64,000 nucleotides of DNA from the NCBI RefSeq assembly GCF_014651775.1, contig NZ_BMXN01000001.1, positions 310,001-374,000 of the forward strand, read 5' to 3'. Below are positions 28,702-38,028 of the stretch, piece after piece. The DNA is from Vreelandella hamiltonii (lineage in GTDB: Bacteria; Pseudomonadota; Gammaproteobacteria; Pseudomonadales; Halomonadaceae). Made by a program: the position numbers and the translations under genes. A model generated the notes under the pieces. It did not search any database. It had not been told where the DNA came from and was given only the letters and a program-made list of their open reading frames with translations. Each line of letters begins with the position of its first letter. Within the stretch, counting starts at the first letter, position 1.

Positions 28702-29559
28702 ATGAAAACACCCAAACGATTACAGCCCCTGGTCGACGATGGCCTGATCGATGAGGTGCTGATGCAGTTGATGAGCGGCAAGGAAGCGCAGGTGTACGTC
28801 GTACGCTGTGGTGACGAGACGCGCTGCGCCAAGGTCTTCAAGGAGGCCAAGCAGCGCAGCTTCAAGCAGGCGGTGCAGTATCAGGAAGGGCGCAAGGAGC
28901 GCAACAGCCGCCGCGCTCGGGCCATGGCCAAGAAGACCCGCTACGGCCAGAAAGAGCAGGAGCAGGCGTGGCTCACCGCCGAGGTGGACGCGCTGTATCG
29001 GCTGGCCGCTGCCGACGTGCGCGTTCCCAAGCCCTATGGCTTCGTGGATGGCGTGCTGCTGATGGAGATGATCAGCGATGCGGCAGGCGACGTGGCCCCG
29101 CGCCTTGACGATGTCACCCTGACCCACGAGCAGGCGCTGCGCTATCATGCCAAAGTGATCCAGGACGTGGTGCGTATGCTGTGTGCCGGTCTCATCCACG
29201 GCGATTTATCCGAGTTCAACGTGCTGGTGGATGCCGACGGCCCGGTCATCATCGACCTGCCCCAGGCGGTGGATGCCGCAGGTAACAACAGCGCCGCCGC
29301 CATGCTCGAGCGCGACGTCAACAACATGCGCGCCTATTTTGGCCGCTTTGCCCCGGAGCTGCTGGACACCCACTACGGCAAGGAGATGTGGGCGCTCTAT
29401 GAGTCCGGCGAGCTGCACCCCGAAAGCCAGCTGACCGGCCACTTCGAGTTCGACAGCCACATTGCCAACGTGGCAGAGCTGATGGAAGTCATCGACGACG
29501 CCAAGGAAGAGGAAGCCGAACGCCTGGCGCGACTGCGCGGCGATGACGACGAAGACTAG
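28702..29559 (+). CDS. RIO-type serine/threonine protein kinase
   Basis: A 285-residue RIO1-like kinase: an ATP-binding SGKEAQVYVV strand, a basic RNSRRARAMAKKTRYGQ insertion, catalytic loop LIHGDLSEFNVL and metal-binding IIDLPQAV (Leu where many have Phe). The C-terminus is strongly acidic (DDDED). Proteobacterial members of this group are mostly uncharacterised. It begins 20 bp after dbpA on the same strand with no terminator between them, so the two are probably co-transcribed, suggesting a ribosome-related role. Confidence 0.88.
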   Translation: MKTPKRLQPLVDDGLIDEVLMQLMSGKEAQVYVVRCGDETRCAKVFKEAKQRSFKQAVQYQEGRKERNSRRARAMAKKTRYGQKEQEQAWLTAEVDALYRLAAADVRVPKPYGFVDGVLLMEMISDAAGDVAPRLDDVTLTHEQALRYHAKVIQDVVRMLCAGLIHGDLSEFNVLVDADGPVIIDLPQAVDAAGNNSAAAMLERDVNNMRAYFGRFAPELLDTHYGKEMWALYESGELHPESQLTGHFEFDSHIANVAELMEVIDDAKEEEAERLARLRGDDDED

Positions 29560-29678
29560 CCGCCGATATCGTGTACACTAGGCTATCCCTTAGCAGGGTA
29601 ATGATATGCCGCCATGCCGATAGGCTCGTCGGCCGAAAATGCGTGGTCGGGTAGGCAATTGCTCAGGAGGAGGGGCGC

Positions 29679-30722
29679 GTGAAGGGAAGTCGTTTCAGTG
29701 CAGCAAGTGCCAGAGCGCTGGCCGTGTCGCTGGGTGTCGGCGCCCTGGGCGGCCTGCTGTTTCAACTGCTGAACCTTCCCCTGGCCTGGATGCTGGGCCC
29801 GCTGGTGGCCAATCTGCTGGCCTCCGCCAAGGGCGCCAGCGTTGCAGTGCCCGAGCCGCTGCGCAACGTGTTCCTGGCCGTCATGGGGCTGGTGCTGGGC
29901 AGCCAGGTAACGCCGGAGCTGGCACATCGTGTGCTGGACTGGCCGCTGTCGGCGGCGCTGCTGCTGCTCGGGGTGGCCGCCTCCACGGCGGTGGCCTCGG
30001 CCTGGTACCGGCGCTGCGGGTTCGACCCGGTGAGCGCCTGGTTTGGTGCCGCCCCCGGCGCCATGACGGCAATGATTCTGCTGGGCGAAAAGTGTGGTGG
30101 TGACCCTCAGCGCATCGCCGTCGCCCAGTCGCTGCGCATTATTCTGGTCATTCTCTTCCTGCCACCGCTGTTCTGGGCCTTTGAAGGGGGCGAGGGCTCG
30201 TTGGGGCCAGCCGCTTCGTCGCTGGAACACGGCTGGATGTTGCTGACCATTCCCCTGCTGATACCGCTGGGCCGCTGGCTGCGCATTCCCAGCTCGGCGC
30301 TGCTGACCCCCTTGCTCATGGCGGCCCTGCTGTCGGGGCTTGACCTGGCCAGCCTGGCGCTGCCCCAGTGGGGCATGAACCTGATGCTGTGGGTACTGGG
30401 CAGTGCCATTGGCTCGCGTTTCCAGGGCATGACCCGCCGGTTGCTGGGCCGTTACCTGTGGCAATCGGGCGTGGCGACCCTGCTGGCCCTGATGGCCCTG
30501 GCGGTATTCGCCGAACTCATTCATCGCACCGTAGGGGTGGGCCGAGATGTGGCGCTGCTGGCGCTGGCCCCTGGTGGCATCGGTGAAATGGCGATTCTGG
30601 CCGTTGCCCTGGATATCGACCCGGTCTTCGTGGCCTTTCATCACCTGCTGCGCATGATTACCCTGATGGTGTTCGCGCCGTTCTGGGCGCGCTGGCTGCT
30701 GAGCCGCCGCCGAGCGCACTGA
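29679..30722 (+). CDS. AbrB-family membrane protein (ammonia monooxygenase-like, PF05145 type)
   Basis: A 347-residue membrane protein built from two similar halves, each with a GALGGLLFQLLNLPLAWMLGP or GPLLMAA-like glycine-proline motif. The repeat APGGIGEMAILAVAL / APGAMTAMILLGEK (one in each half) is characteristic of this family. The old name AbrB is unrelated to the Bacillus regulator. Function is unknown; a transporter is likely from the fold. The start is GTG after AGGAGGAGGGG, a very strong ribosome site. Confidence 0.8.
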   Translation: MKGSRFSAASARALAVSLGVGALGGLLFQLLNLPLAWMLGPLVANLLASAKGASVAVPEPLRNVFLAVMGLVLGSQVTPELAHRVLDWPLSAALLLLGVAASTAVASAWYRRCGFDPVSAWFGAAPGAMTAMILLGEKCGGDPQRIAVAQSLRIILVILFLPPLFWAFEGGEGSLGPAASSLEHGWMLLTIPLLIPLGRWLRIPSSALLTPLLMAALLSGLDLASLALPQWGMNLMLWVLGSAIGSRFQGMTRRLLGRYLWQSGVATLLALMALAVFAELIHRTVGVGRDVALLALAPGGIGEMAILAVALDIDPVFVAFHHLLRMITLMVFAPFWARWLLSRRRAH

Positions 30723-30770
30723 CAGACGCCATTCGGCTCTCTTCAAAGGCTTCTTCGTCAAGGACTTCCC

Positions 30771-32663
30771 ATGTTGTCACGCCTGCTGTTGCCGCTGTTC
30801 CAGTTTTTTGAACGCCGCGTAAACCCCTACCCGGAAGGTGAGGTGTCGACGCCTCCTAAAGGGTTGCTGCCGTTTATCTGGCACTTTTCGCGGCCAGTCT
30901 GGCCCTGGCTGCTGCTGATGTCGCTGATGACTGCCGTGGTGTCCGCCGCCGAGGTGATGTTCTTCAGCTATATGGGCGAGCTGGTGGATTGGCTCGGCCG
31001 GGTCGAGCGGGCCGACTTCTGGGCGCAGCACGGGCTGTGGCTGGCGGGTGTCGGGCTGGCGGTAGTGGTCGGGCTGCCCCTGCTGGTGCTGGGCCAGTCG
31101 CTGATCACCCACCAGAGCATTTTTGGCAATTACCCGATGATTGGCCGCTGGCTCTCGCATCGCCATATGCTGAGCCAGAGCCTGGCGTTCTATCAGGACG
31201 AGTTTGCCGGGCGCGTGTCGCAGAAAGTGATGCAAACGGCGCTGGCCGTGCGGGAGACCGTCACCAAGGTCATGGACCTGATGGTCTACGCCATCGTCTA
31301 CTTTACCGGCGCGGCGATTCTGCTGGGGCGGGCCGACCCCTGGCTGCTGCTGCCGCTGGGTGTCTGGCTGGTGGGCTATCTGGGCATCATGCGCTACTTC
31401 GTGCCCCGGCTGCGGGACGTTTCCATGGCCCAGGCGGATGCCCGTGCGCAGATGACCGGCCGGGTCGTCGATAGTTATAGCAACATTCAGACCATCAAGC
31501 TGTTTGCCGACACCCAGCGCGAAGAGCGCTACGCCAAGGATGCCATGGAAGGCTTCATGATCACCGTACACCGTCAGATGCGGCTGGTCACGGTGATGAG
31601 TGTCTGCCTGACGCTGCTCAATACGCTGCTGCTGGTCGGCACTGCCGGCATGGCCATTGCGGCCTGGTTCCTGGAGGCGATCTCGCTGGGGGTATTGGCC
31701 ATTGCCATTGCGCTGGTGATGCGTATCCGCTTCATGTCGGACTGGATTCTCTGGGAGGTCGCCGGGCTGTTCGAGAATATCGGTACGGTGCAGGATGGCA
31801 TGAACACCATCGCCCAGCAGCCGACGGTCAAGGATGCTCCCGACGCCAAGGCGCTGAGCGTGCCCAAAGGCGAAATCGTCTTCGATGCCCTGCGCTTTCA
31901 GTATGCCCAGGCCAAGGGGCAGAGCCGACACGTGTTCGACGGGCTGAGCCTGACCATTCGACCCGGCGAGAAGATCGGCCTGATTGGCCGCTCTGGGGCG
32001 GGTAAGTCGACCCTGGCGAACCTGCTGCTGCGTTTTTACGACTTGCAGGGAGGGCGCATTCTGATCGACGGCCAGAACATTGCCGAGGTCACCCAAACGT
32101 CGCTGCGCCACCAGATCGGCATGGTCACCCAGGACACGTCGCTGCTGCACCGCTCGCTGCGCGACAACATTCGCTACGGCAGCCCCCAGGCCAGCGACGA
32201 CGATGTGTGGCAGGCGGTGTGCCGCGCCCATGCCGATACGTTCGTTCATGATCTGGTCGACCCGCAGGGGCGCCGGGGCCTGGATGCCCATGTGGGCGAG
32301 CGGGGCGTCAAGCTCTCCGGGGGCCAGCGTCAGCGCATCGCCATTGCTCGGGTACTGCTCAAGAATGCGCCTATTCTGGTGCTGGACGAAGCCACCTCGG
32401 CGCTGGACTCCGAAGTGGAGGCCGCCATTCAGGAGCAGCTGGATGCCCTGATGGAAGGCAAGACCGTCATCGCCATTGCCCATCGGCTTTCGACCATTGC
32501 CATGCTGGATCGCTTGATCGTGGTGGATGAAGGCCGCCTGGTAGAAAGCGGCACCCATCAGGAACTGCTGGCCCGCAACGGTATTTACGCCGGCCTGTGG
32601 CAGCGCCAGTCGGGCGGTTTTTTGGGCAATGACCTTGATTCTGAACAGGCGACCCCCATGTAG
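30771..32663 (+). CDS. ABC transporter, fused permease and ATPase (exporter type)
   Basis: A 630-residue half-transporter that should work as a homodimer in the inner membrane. Six membrane helices span about residues 40-330. The ATPase has Walker A GRSGAGKST (406-414), Q-loop MVTQDTSLL, signature LSGGQRQRIAIARVLL, Walker B VLVLDEATSALD and the switch His in AIAHRLST. Lipid or peptide export is typical of the class; nothing nearby identifies the cargo. It follows the AbrB-type gene by 48 bp and may be co-transcribed. Confidence 0.92.
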   Translation: MLSRLLLPLFQFFERRVNPYPEGEVSTPPKGLLPFIWHFSRPVWPWLLLMSLMTAVVSAAEVMFFSYMGELVDWLGRVERADFWAQHGLWLAGVGLAVVVGLPLLVLGQSLITHQSIFGNYPMIGRWLSHRHMLSQSLAFYQDEFAGRVSQKVMQTALAVRETVTKVMDLMVYAIVYFTGAAILLGRADPWLLLPLGVWLVGYLGIMRYFVPRLRDVSMAQADARAQMTGRVVDSYSNIQTIKLFADTQREERYAKDAMEGFMITVHRQMRLVTVMSVCLTLLNTLLLVGTAGMAIAAWFLEAISLGVLAIAIALVMRIRFMSDWILWEVAGLFENIGTVQDGMNTIAQQPTVKDAPDAKALSVPKGEIVFDALRFQYAQAKGQSRHVFDGLSLTIRPGEKIGLIGRSGAGKSTLANLLLRFYDLQGGRILIDGQNIAEVTQTSLRHQIGMVTQDTSLLHRSLRDNIRYGSPQASDDDVWQAVCRAHADTFVHDLVDPQGRRGLDAHVGERGVKLSGGQRQRIAIARVLLKNAPILVLDEATSALDSEVEAAIQEQLDALMEGKTVIAIAHRLSTIAMLDRLIVVDEGRLVESGTHQELLARNGIYAGLWQRQSGGFLGNDLDSEQATPM

Positions 32664-32720
32664 CCGTAGAGAGTCAATTACTAGACCGGTCGCCTATTTC
32701 TGGCGCATGCAAAGGAGATA

Positions 32721-33731
32721 GTGATGCAAGCCATACAGCTACGTGCCCCCGGTGGGCTGGACCACCTCGATGTCGTCGACCTCGCTGCTCCCGGCGAGCC
32801 CGGCCCCGGCGAGATCAAGGTGCGCCTGCACGCCAGCTCGCTGAACTTCCATGACTATGCCGTGGTGGCGGGAATGATCCCTGCCGCTGATGGCCGTATC
32901 CCCATGTCGGATGGGGCCGGGGTCGTGGAGGCCGTGGGCGAGGGAGTAGAGGAGTTTGCCGTCGGTGATGCAGTGGTCTCGACGTTTTTCCCCGATTGGC
33001 TGGAAGGCCCCGCTCGGGTAGGCGATTTTGCCACCACACCCGGCGACGGCGTCGATGGCTATGCCCGTGAGCAGGTGGTGCGCCCGGCCAACTGGTTCAC
33101 CCACCAGCCGAAGGGCTACAGCCATGCCGAGTCCGCTACGCTGACCACGGCGGGGTTGACCGCCTGGCGTTCACTGGTGGTAGACGGCGGGCTGAAAGCG
33201 GGCGATAGCGTGCTGGTGCTGGGCACCGGGGGCGTCTCCATCTTTGCTCTGCAGTTTGCCAGGCTGATGGGCGCCCGGGTCATCGCTACCTCGTCGTCCG
33301 ATGCCAAGCTGGAGCGCCTGCGTGAACTGGGCGCCGAGCACACCATCAACTACCGTGACACGCCTGAGTGGGGCAAGCGTGTGCTAGAGTTGACCCACGG
33401 TGAAGGGGTCGATCACGTAGTGGAAGTCGGTGGGCCGGGCACCTTGCCGCAATCCATAGACGCAGTGAAAATCGGCGGGCACATTTCGCTGATCGGCGTG
33501 CTGACCGGCCGTGAAGGCGAGGTGCCCACGGCAAAGCTGATGGCCAAGCAGGCACGTTTGCAGGGGCTGATCGTGGGCAGCCGCCGTCATCAGATGGAGA
33601 TGATCAAGGCCATCGAGGCGGCCAATCTGAAGCCGGTGATCGACCGGGAGTTTGCGCTGGCCGATATCGCGGACGCGTTTCGTCATCAGGAGTCTGGCAA
33701 GCACTTCGGTAAAATCTGCCTCAGCTATTGA
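32721..33731 (+). CDS. Zinc-independent MDR alcohol dehydrogenase/quinone oxidoreductase-like protein
   Basis: A 336-residue medium-chain dehydrogenase/reductase that should use NAD(P)H. The GroES-like domain lacks the Cys and His ligands of catalytic zinc. The Rossmann domain has VLGTGGVSIFALQFARLMGA with an adjacent ATSSSDAKLERL. The closing GKHFGKICL is typical of the quinone-oxidoreductase branch. AGGAGA precedes the start. Substrate unknown. Confidence 0.88.
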   Translation: MMQAIQLRAPGGLDHLDVVDLAAPGEPGPGEIKVRLHASSLNFHDYAVVAGMIPAADGRIPMSDGAGVVEAVGEGVEEFAVGDAVVSTFFPDWLEGPARVGDFATTPGDGVDGYAREQVVRPANWFTHQPKGYSHAESATLTTAGLTAWRSLVVDGGLKAGDSVLVLGTGGVSIFALQFARLMGARVIATSSSDAKLERLRELGAEHTINYRDTPEWGKRVLELTHGEGVDHVVEVGGPGTLPQSIDAVKIGGHISLIGVLTGREGEVPTAKLMAKQARLQGLIVGSRRHQMEMIKAIEAANLKPVIDREFALADIADAFRHQESGKHFGKICLSY

Positions 33732-33806
33732 TCGGGTGACCGTTTGATCGAAGGTAAAGTGATCGAACCCGAGCAGATCGAGCCCGTAGCAGATAGCTAT
33801 ATGCAC

Positions 33807-33831
33807 AACGCCCGCCATGATGGCGGGCGTT
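33807..33831. terminator. Perfect hairpin between convergent genes
   Basis: AACGCCCGCCA (33807-33817) and TGGCGGGCGTT (33821-33831) form an 11-bp perfect stem with a three-base loop between the MDR gene and the convergent small gene. There is no clear T tract. Confidence 0.6.
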
Positions 33832-33889
33832 GGTGGCGGGCGCTGTTGTTGCCTGCCCTGCGAAAAGGGAATGGCGCTTGACGGGCTCA

Positions 33890-34153
33890 CTAAGCCTTGC
33901 GGCTGAACACCACGCCCTTGACCTCCAGCTCCCAGATATCATCGTAGGGCACGGTAACACCGTTCATGTCACCGGGGTCGCCGGTACTGTTCTTGATGAT
34001 GGTTTCCGGGATCACTTTGACCCCCGTCATTCCCACGTGCTGTATGCGCGCGCTGAACCGATTACCTTCCTGTTCGATCAGCACTCGCTCCCCAGCAATG
34101 CACTTCGCAAGCTTCTCGTGTAGCTCTTCCCTGGTGACGTCAACCACGCTCAT
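33890..34153 (-). CDS. Conserved-looking small protein of unknown function
   Basis: An 87-residue soluble protein, no domain recognised. It reads as a short helical part (REELHEKLAKCIAGERVLI) followed by beta-rich sequence with a central Gly-Asp-rich loop. AGGAGG seven bases before 34153 fixes the start over the frame's longer version. It is divergent from the 34291 gene with a shared 137-bp promoter region. Confidence 0.7.
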   Translation of the reverse strand: MSVVDVTREELHEKLAKCIAGERVLIEQEGNRFSARIQHVGMTGVKVIPETIIKNSTGDPGDMNGVTVPYDDIWELEVKGVVFSRKA

Positions 34154-34290
34154 CGTTGCCTCCTGCGCATCGCTCATCAATGTATTGGCCTTATCCTAAC
34201 GACTTTATTCTAGACGATAAGTTCGGCTATCTGCGTGGTCGTACGTGGGGCATGCTAATCTTGATCTACTTTACCGGCGCGAGGCGCGAT

Positions 34291-35457
34291 ATGGATCAAG
34301 GCCCGACGAATGCAGCGCCAGCTCCGTGGGAAGTAGTGGAACTGGAAGCCTTTCAAACACCGCAGCATACCCAGGCCAGCCAGTGGAAGCGCAGTTGGCG
34401 CGTGGCCACTGCCTGGATGCTGGGAAACCGTGCCGACAGGCGTCAGGCGGCACTGGAGAGCGAGCTGCGCGCCTTGCCGGAAGTGAAACTCGCCCACTGG
34501 GCGCCTCCGGTGGATTGGACGCCTGCCGCGATGAGCTTGCATCGGGCGCTGGCCGCCTATCAAGAGGCACCGCTGGTGCTGTTCGTGTCGCCTCCCCACG
34601 GTGGGCATGCGGATATCGTTGGCCACTGGGCGGGACAGCACGGCATCGAGTGCCTGGAGGTGCCTACCTTTGCCGAGCGCATGGCTGGAGAGCTGGCGTG
34701 GGTAACGGCGGCTGCCCCGGCAAAGCGCTGGGCCATTCCGGCGTTGGAGCGGCATTTCCTGCGTCATGCCTACGGTTTGCAGGGCGTGCGCGCGCTGGTG
34801 GAGCGTGCCCAGAGCGGGCGGCTGGGGCAGGGCGTGTTGGGGTGTGATAGCTGGAGCTACGCCTTTCTGAAGCAGGCCGTCGGGCTGGAAGGGGTTCCCG
34901 TGTTGACGCTGCAAGGGCTTGAAGGCGCACAGCTGGCGGACTATTTTTCCCAGGCTGCAGGCCAGTGCCCGCCCGTTTACAGCACCCGTACACGACAGCC
35001 CGTGCTGGAGGACTCCCCCAAACAAAAGGGCGTGTTCAAGGAGCTCCAGCAGTTGGCGGCCCATAGTCGCGGCCACCTGGGAATTGCCTGGCACTATTGG
35101 CGTGAGCGCCTGCGTGAACCGGCCGAGGACGCCCGCGCTCACACGGGCAACCGTTCCGATCATGGCGAAACATCGCTATGGCTGCTGGATACGCTGGCGG
35201 ATGCGGAGCTCCCCGCTGACACCGGCGATCTGGCCACCCTGCTGCTGCACACCCTGTTGATCCATGGGGGGCTGGAGGATCAGGCGTTGGCCCACGTGCT
35301 GCCTTTCTCGGAACACGAGATAGTGAGCGTTCGGTTCGCGCTGGCCAGTCGCGGCATGCTGCACTGCCATCAGGGGCGGTGGCAGGTGGCACCCTTGAGC
35401 TACGCCAGCGTTCGGCAACTGCTGGAATCGAGACACTACCTGGTAGACCCGCTTTAG
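34291..35457 (+). CDS. Unknown protein with winged-helix-like C-terminus, in operon with MscS
   Basis: A 388-residue soluble protein with no signal peptide. Not recognised. About residue 90 a LVLFVSPPHGGHADIVGHW segment resembles a degenerate P-loop strand-turn-helix but has no GK[ST]. The last ~80 residues (SEHEIVSVRFALASRGMLHC and what follows) look like a winged helix, as in the C-terminal arm of many STAND/AAA proteins. It ends 8 bp before the MscS start, whose ribosome site (AGGAG) overlaps its stop, so the two are coupled. ATG 34291 with GAGG upstream is preferred to the longer open frame. Confidence 0.7.
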   Translation: MDQGPTNAAPAPWEVVELEAFQTPQHTQASQWKRSWRVATAWMLGNRADRRQAALESELRALPEVKLAHWAPPVDWTPAAMSLHRALAAYQEAPLVLFVSPPHGGHADIVGHWAGQHGIECLEVPTFAERMAGELAWVTAAAPAKRWAIPALERHFLRHAYGLQGVRALVERAQSGRLGQGVLGCDSWSYAFLKQAVGLEGVPVLTLQGLEGAQLADYFSQAAGQCPPVYSTRTRQPVLEDSPKQKGVFKELQQLAAHSRGHLGIAWHYWRERLREPAEDARAHTGNRSDHGETSLWLLDTLADAELPADTGDLATLLLHTLLIHGGLEDQALAHVLPFSEHEIVSVRFALASRGMLHCHQGRWQVAPLSYASVRQLLESRHYLVDPL

Positions 35458-35465
35458 GAGCCCCC

Positions 35466-36296
35466 ATGGACGATCACGAACAGTATGCCCGCCTGTTTAA
35501 CGAGCTGGACAGCGAAGCCTTCATCACGCTGGGGCTGCTGCTGGCAGGTGCCATCGTGCTGATCATTGCCAGCCAGCGGGGGCTCAACTGGCTGGCCAAT
35601 CGGTTGCATGGCCCGATCAGGTTTCGAGTCTTTGCGCTGGTGCCGCTGACGCGTCTGCTGATCCTGATCACGGCCTTGGCCATTGCGGTGCCCATCGTCA
35701 TCGAGCCCTCTTTACGCAACATGGTGACGCTGTTGGGGGCCATAGGCCTGGCCATCGGTTTTGCCCTGAAGGAGTATGTCAGCAGCCTGATTGCGGGCGT
35801 GGTCTCTGCCGTCGAGCTGCCCTATCGGCCCGGAGACTGGGTCAATATCGAAGGCACCTACGGAGAGGTCAAGCATGTGGGGATGCGTACGGTAGAGATT
35901 CAAACGCCGGACGATGATCTGGTGGCCGTGCCGCACTTGAAGCTTTGGGATTCGGCCATCTACAACGCCAACAATGGCGGCGCCAGCCTCCAGTGTGTGG
36001 CCAGCTTCTACCTGCACCCCGAGCACGAAGGCGGCTGGGTGCGCCAGGCGCTGCGCGACGTGGCGTTGACCAGCGCCTACCTGACGTTCGACAAGCCCAT
36101 CATCGTCGTGGCCGAGGAGAAACCCTGGGGAACGCACTATCGCATCCGTGCTTATCCCGTCGACCCGCGTCAGCAGTTCCTGTTCGTGACCGATTTGACG
36201 GTACGCGGCAAGGCGATTCTGAGCGATGCCGGTATTCGTCCCGCGCTACTGCCCCCTGAGATGCTGATGGATGCCCAGGGCGCGGGGCGGACATGA
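35466..36296 (+). CDS. MscS-family mechanosensitive channel
   Basis: A 276-residue small-conductance mechanosensitive channel protein: three N-terminal helices, the pore-lining helix with GLAIGFALKEYVSSLIAGV, then the beta domain PGDWVNIEGTYGEVKHVGMRTVEI and a C-terminal alpha/beta domain. Releases solutes on hypo-osmotic shock, which fits a halophile. AGGAG five bases upstream gives ATG 35466. It sits between the unknown 34291 gene and the DUF429-like gene; all three are contiguous (stop TGA overlaps the next ATG). Confidence 0.92.
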   Translation: MDDHEQYARLFNELDSEAFITLGLLLAGAIVLIIASQRGLNWLANRLHGPIRFRVFALVPLTRLLILITALAIAVPIVIEPSLRNMVTLLGAIGLAIGFALKEYVSSLIAGVVSAVELPYRPGDWVNIEGTYGEVKHVGMRTVEIQTPDDDLVAVPHLKLWDSAIYNANNGGASLQCVASFYLHPEHEGGWVRQALRDVALTSAYLTFDKPIIVVAEEKPWGTHYRIRAYPVDPRQQFLFVTDLTVRGKAILSDAGIRPALLPPEMLMDAQGAGRT

Positions 36297-37054
36297 AGGC
36301 GCAGGGCGAGAGGCTCTACATCGGCTGGGACGTGGGCGGCTGGAATTGCGACCATAACCCGGCCAGCCGAGATGCGCTGGTGGTACTGGATGCGTCACTG
36401 ACCCTGGTAGGAGCGCCCTGGCGGGGCAATCTGCGCGAGACGCTCAATGACGCCGCCTCGCCTGGTGATCTGGTCGCCCGCCTGTTGGGGCTCTGCCAGC
36501 ACGTGGCGGACGGTGGTGAACGGGTCTTCATGGCGGTGGATACACCGCTGGCGCTGCCGCAGGCACTGCTGGCCCTGGCCAGAGGGGAAGCCGTCGCGGC
36601 ACTGGGCCGCTCTCAGGAAAATCCCTATCTTTACCGACACACCGAGCGTTGGCTGTTCGAACGTGGCGTCACGCCGCTGTCGCCCATCAAGGACATGATT
36701 GGCAGCCAGGCCACCAAAGGCATGCACGTGCTGGCGCGCTTTGCGCCGCATAGCGTGGCGTGCGGTCAGTGGCAGAGCGAGCAGGGGGAGCTGACTGTCG
36801 TGGAGGGGTATCCATCCCCCGCCAAACGCTCCGAGGGCTTTGCCGCTTTGCGCCAGCGCTGCGTGATCCCGGCCCAATGGCAGGCGGTGCTGCACCAGCC
36901 CACCCCCCGCCAGCAGGACATGCACGATGCATGGCAGTGTGCGTTGCTGGCCTGGGCACTGGAGCATGCGCCCCAGCAGGTTGCCTGGCCGCCAGCGGAG
37001 ATGCCGACGGCCGAAGGGTGGATTTTCGTTCCTGGTGATGCGCTGAAGGGCTAG
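36293..37054 (+). CDS. DUF429-like protein (RNase H-type fold predicted)
   Basis: A 253-residue protein with the layout of DUF429: IGWDVGGW at the N-terminus (metal-binding Asp), MAVDTPLALP in the middle, KDMIGSQATKGMHVLARF, VVEGYPSPAKR and DMHDAWQCALLAWAL, then a closing GWIFVPG. These acidic positions match a nuclease-type RNase H fold, though no activity has been shown for most members. The start overlaps the mscS stop (ATGA). It ends four bases before the convergent yebC-like gene, with no terminator. Confidence 0.75.
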   Translation: MKAQGERLYIGWDVGGWNCDHNPASRDALVVLDASLTLVGAPWRGNLRETLNDAASPGDLVARLLGLCQHVADGGERVFMAVDTPLALPQALLALARGEAVAALGRSQENPYLYRHTERWLFERGVTPLSPIKDMIGSQATKGMHVLARFAPHSVACGQWQSEQGELTVVEGYPSPAKRSEGFAALRQRCVIPAQWQAVLHQPTPRQQDMHDAWQCALLAWALEHAPQQVAWPPAEMPTAEGWIFVPGDALKG

Positions 37055-37058
37055 CCGC

Positions 37059-37790
37059 TCAGGCGTTCTCTTCCGGCAGTTCGGCGCTGTGGAAGACGTT
37101 CTGCACGTCGTCCAGCTCGTTGAGCATGTTCAGCAGCTTTTCGAACATGGCGACGTCGTCACCTTCCACCGGCGTGGTGTTCTGCGGCAGGAACTGGATT
37201 TCATCCACTTCGAAGTCGATCTCGCCAAAGGCGTCCAGCAGTGCCTGCTTGGCCTTGGCGTAATCGGTGTTCGGAGCAAATACAGTGATGCGACCATCTT
37301 CCTGCTCGATGTCGGTGACGTCCACGTCGGCTTCCATCAACGCTTCCAGCACGGCTTCTTCATCGCCACCGGTAAACGAGAAGATCGCGCAGTGATCGAA
37401 CATGTGGCTCACACTGCCCGGCGTGCCGATCTTGCTCTTGGTCTTGGTAAAGCAGCCGCGCACATCGCCAAAGGTGCGGTTGGGGTTGTCGGTGAGGCAG
37501 TCGACGATGACCATGGCATTGCCGGGGCCGAAGCCCTCGTAACGAGCGGACGAGAAGTCCTCGCCTCCGGCACCGCTGGCCTTGTCGAGGGCCTTGTCGA
37601 TGACGTGGGACGGTACCTGATCTTTCTTGGCACGCTCCATCAGGCCGCGCAGCGCAAGGTTGCCATTGGGGTCGGTGCCCCCTGCCTTGGCGCAGACGTA
37701 GATTTCACGCCCGTACTTGCTGTACACCTTGGTTTTCGCAGCGGCCGTCTTGGCCATGGATTCCTTACGGTTCTGAAACGCCCTACCCAT
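37059..37790 (-). CDS. YebC/PmpR family protein, YeeN type
   Basis: A 243-residue YebC-family protein, a group linked to transcription regulation and lately to ribosome rescue at proline stretches. It starts [14 protein letters not shown], like E. coli YeeN rather than the MAGHSKW of YebC, and has [31 protein letters not shown] and GSVSHMFDH in family order. AAGGA precedes its ATG. It is divergent from the lysE gene. Confidence 0.93.
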   Translation of the reverse strand: MGRAFQNRKESMAKTAAAKTKVYSKYGREIYVCAKAGGTDPNGNLALRGLMERAKKDQVPSHVIDKALDKASGAGGEDFSSARYEGFGPGNAMVIVDCLTDNPNRTFGDVRGCFTKTKSKIGTPGSVSHMFDHCAIFSFTGGDEEAVLEALMEADVDVTDIEQEDGRITVFAPNTDYAKAKQALLDAFGEIDFEVDEIQFLPQNTTPVEGDDVAMFEKLLNMLNELDDVQNVFHSAELPEENA

Positions 37791-38028
37791 ATTGAAGTCC
37801 TTTATTAACCATGAACTGCCTGCACGGCAGGCGTCATTGATCGGCGTTGCCGAACGTTCTGAAAAAGGAAAATTTTACCCAACAGCGTACCATGCTAACA
37901 GCGTTATTTAAGGCCGTATTCAAGGCCGGGGGAGGATTCCACGATGCGCGGCCCAGGCAGCCACCCGCCTGCGCTTGAGCTGGCGTATACTGGTGCGCTG
38001 ATCAATCGCTGGACTCATGGAGAAACGC

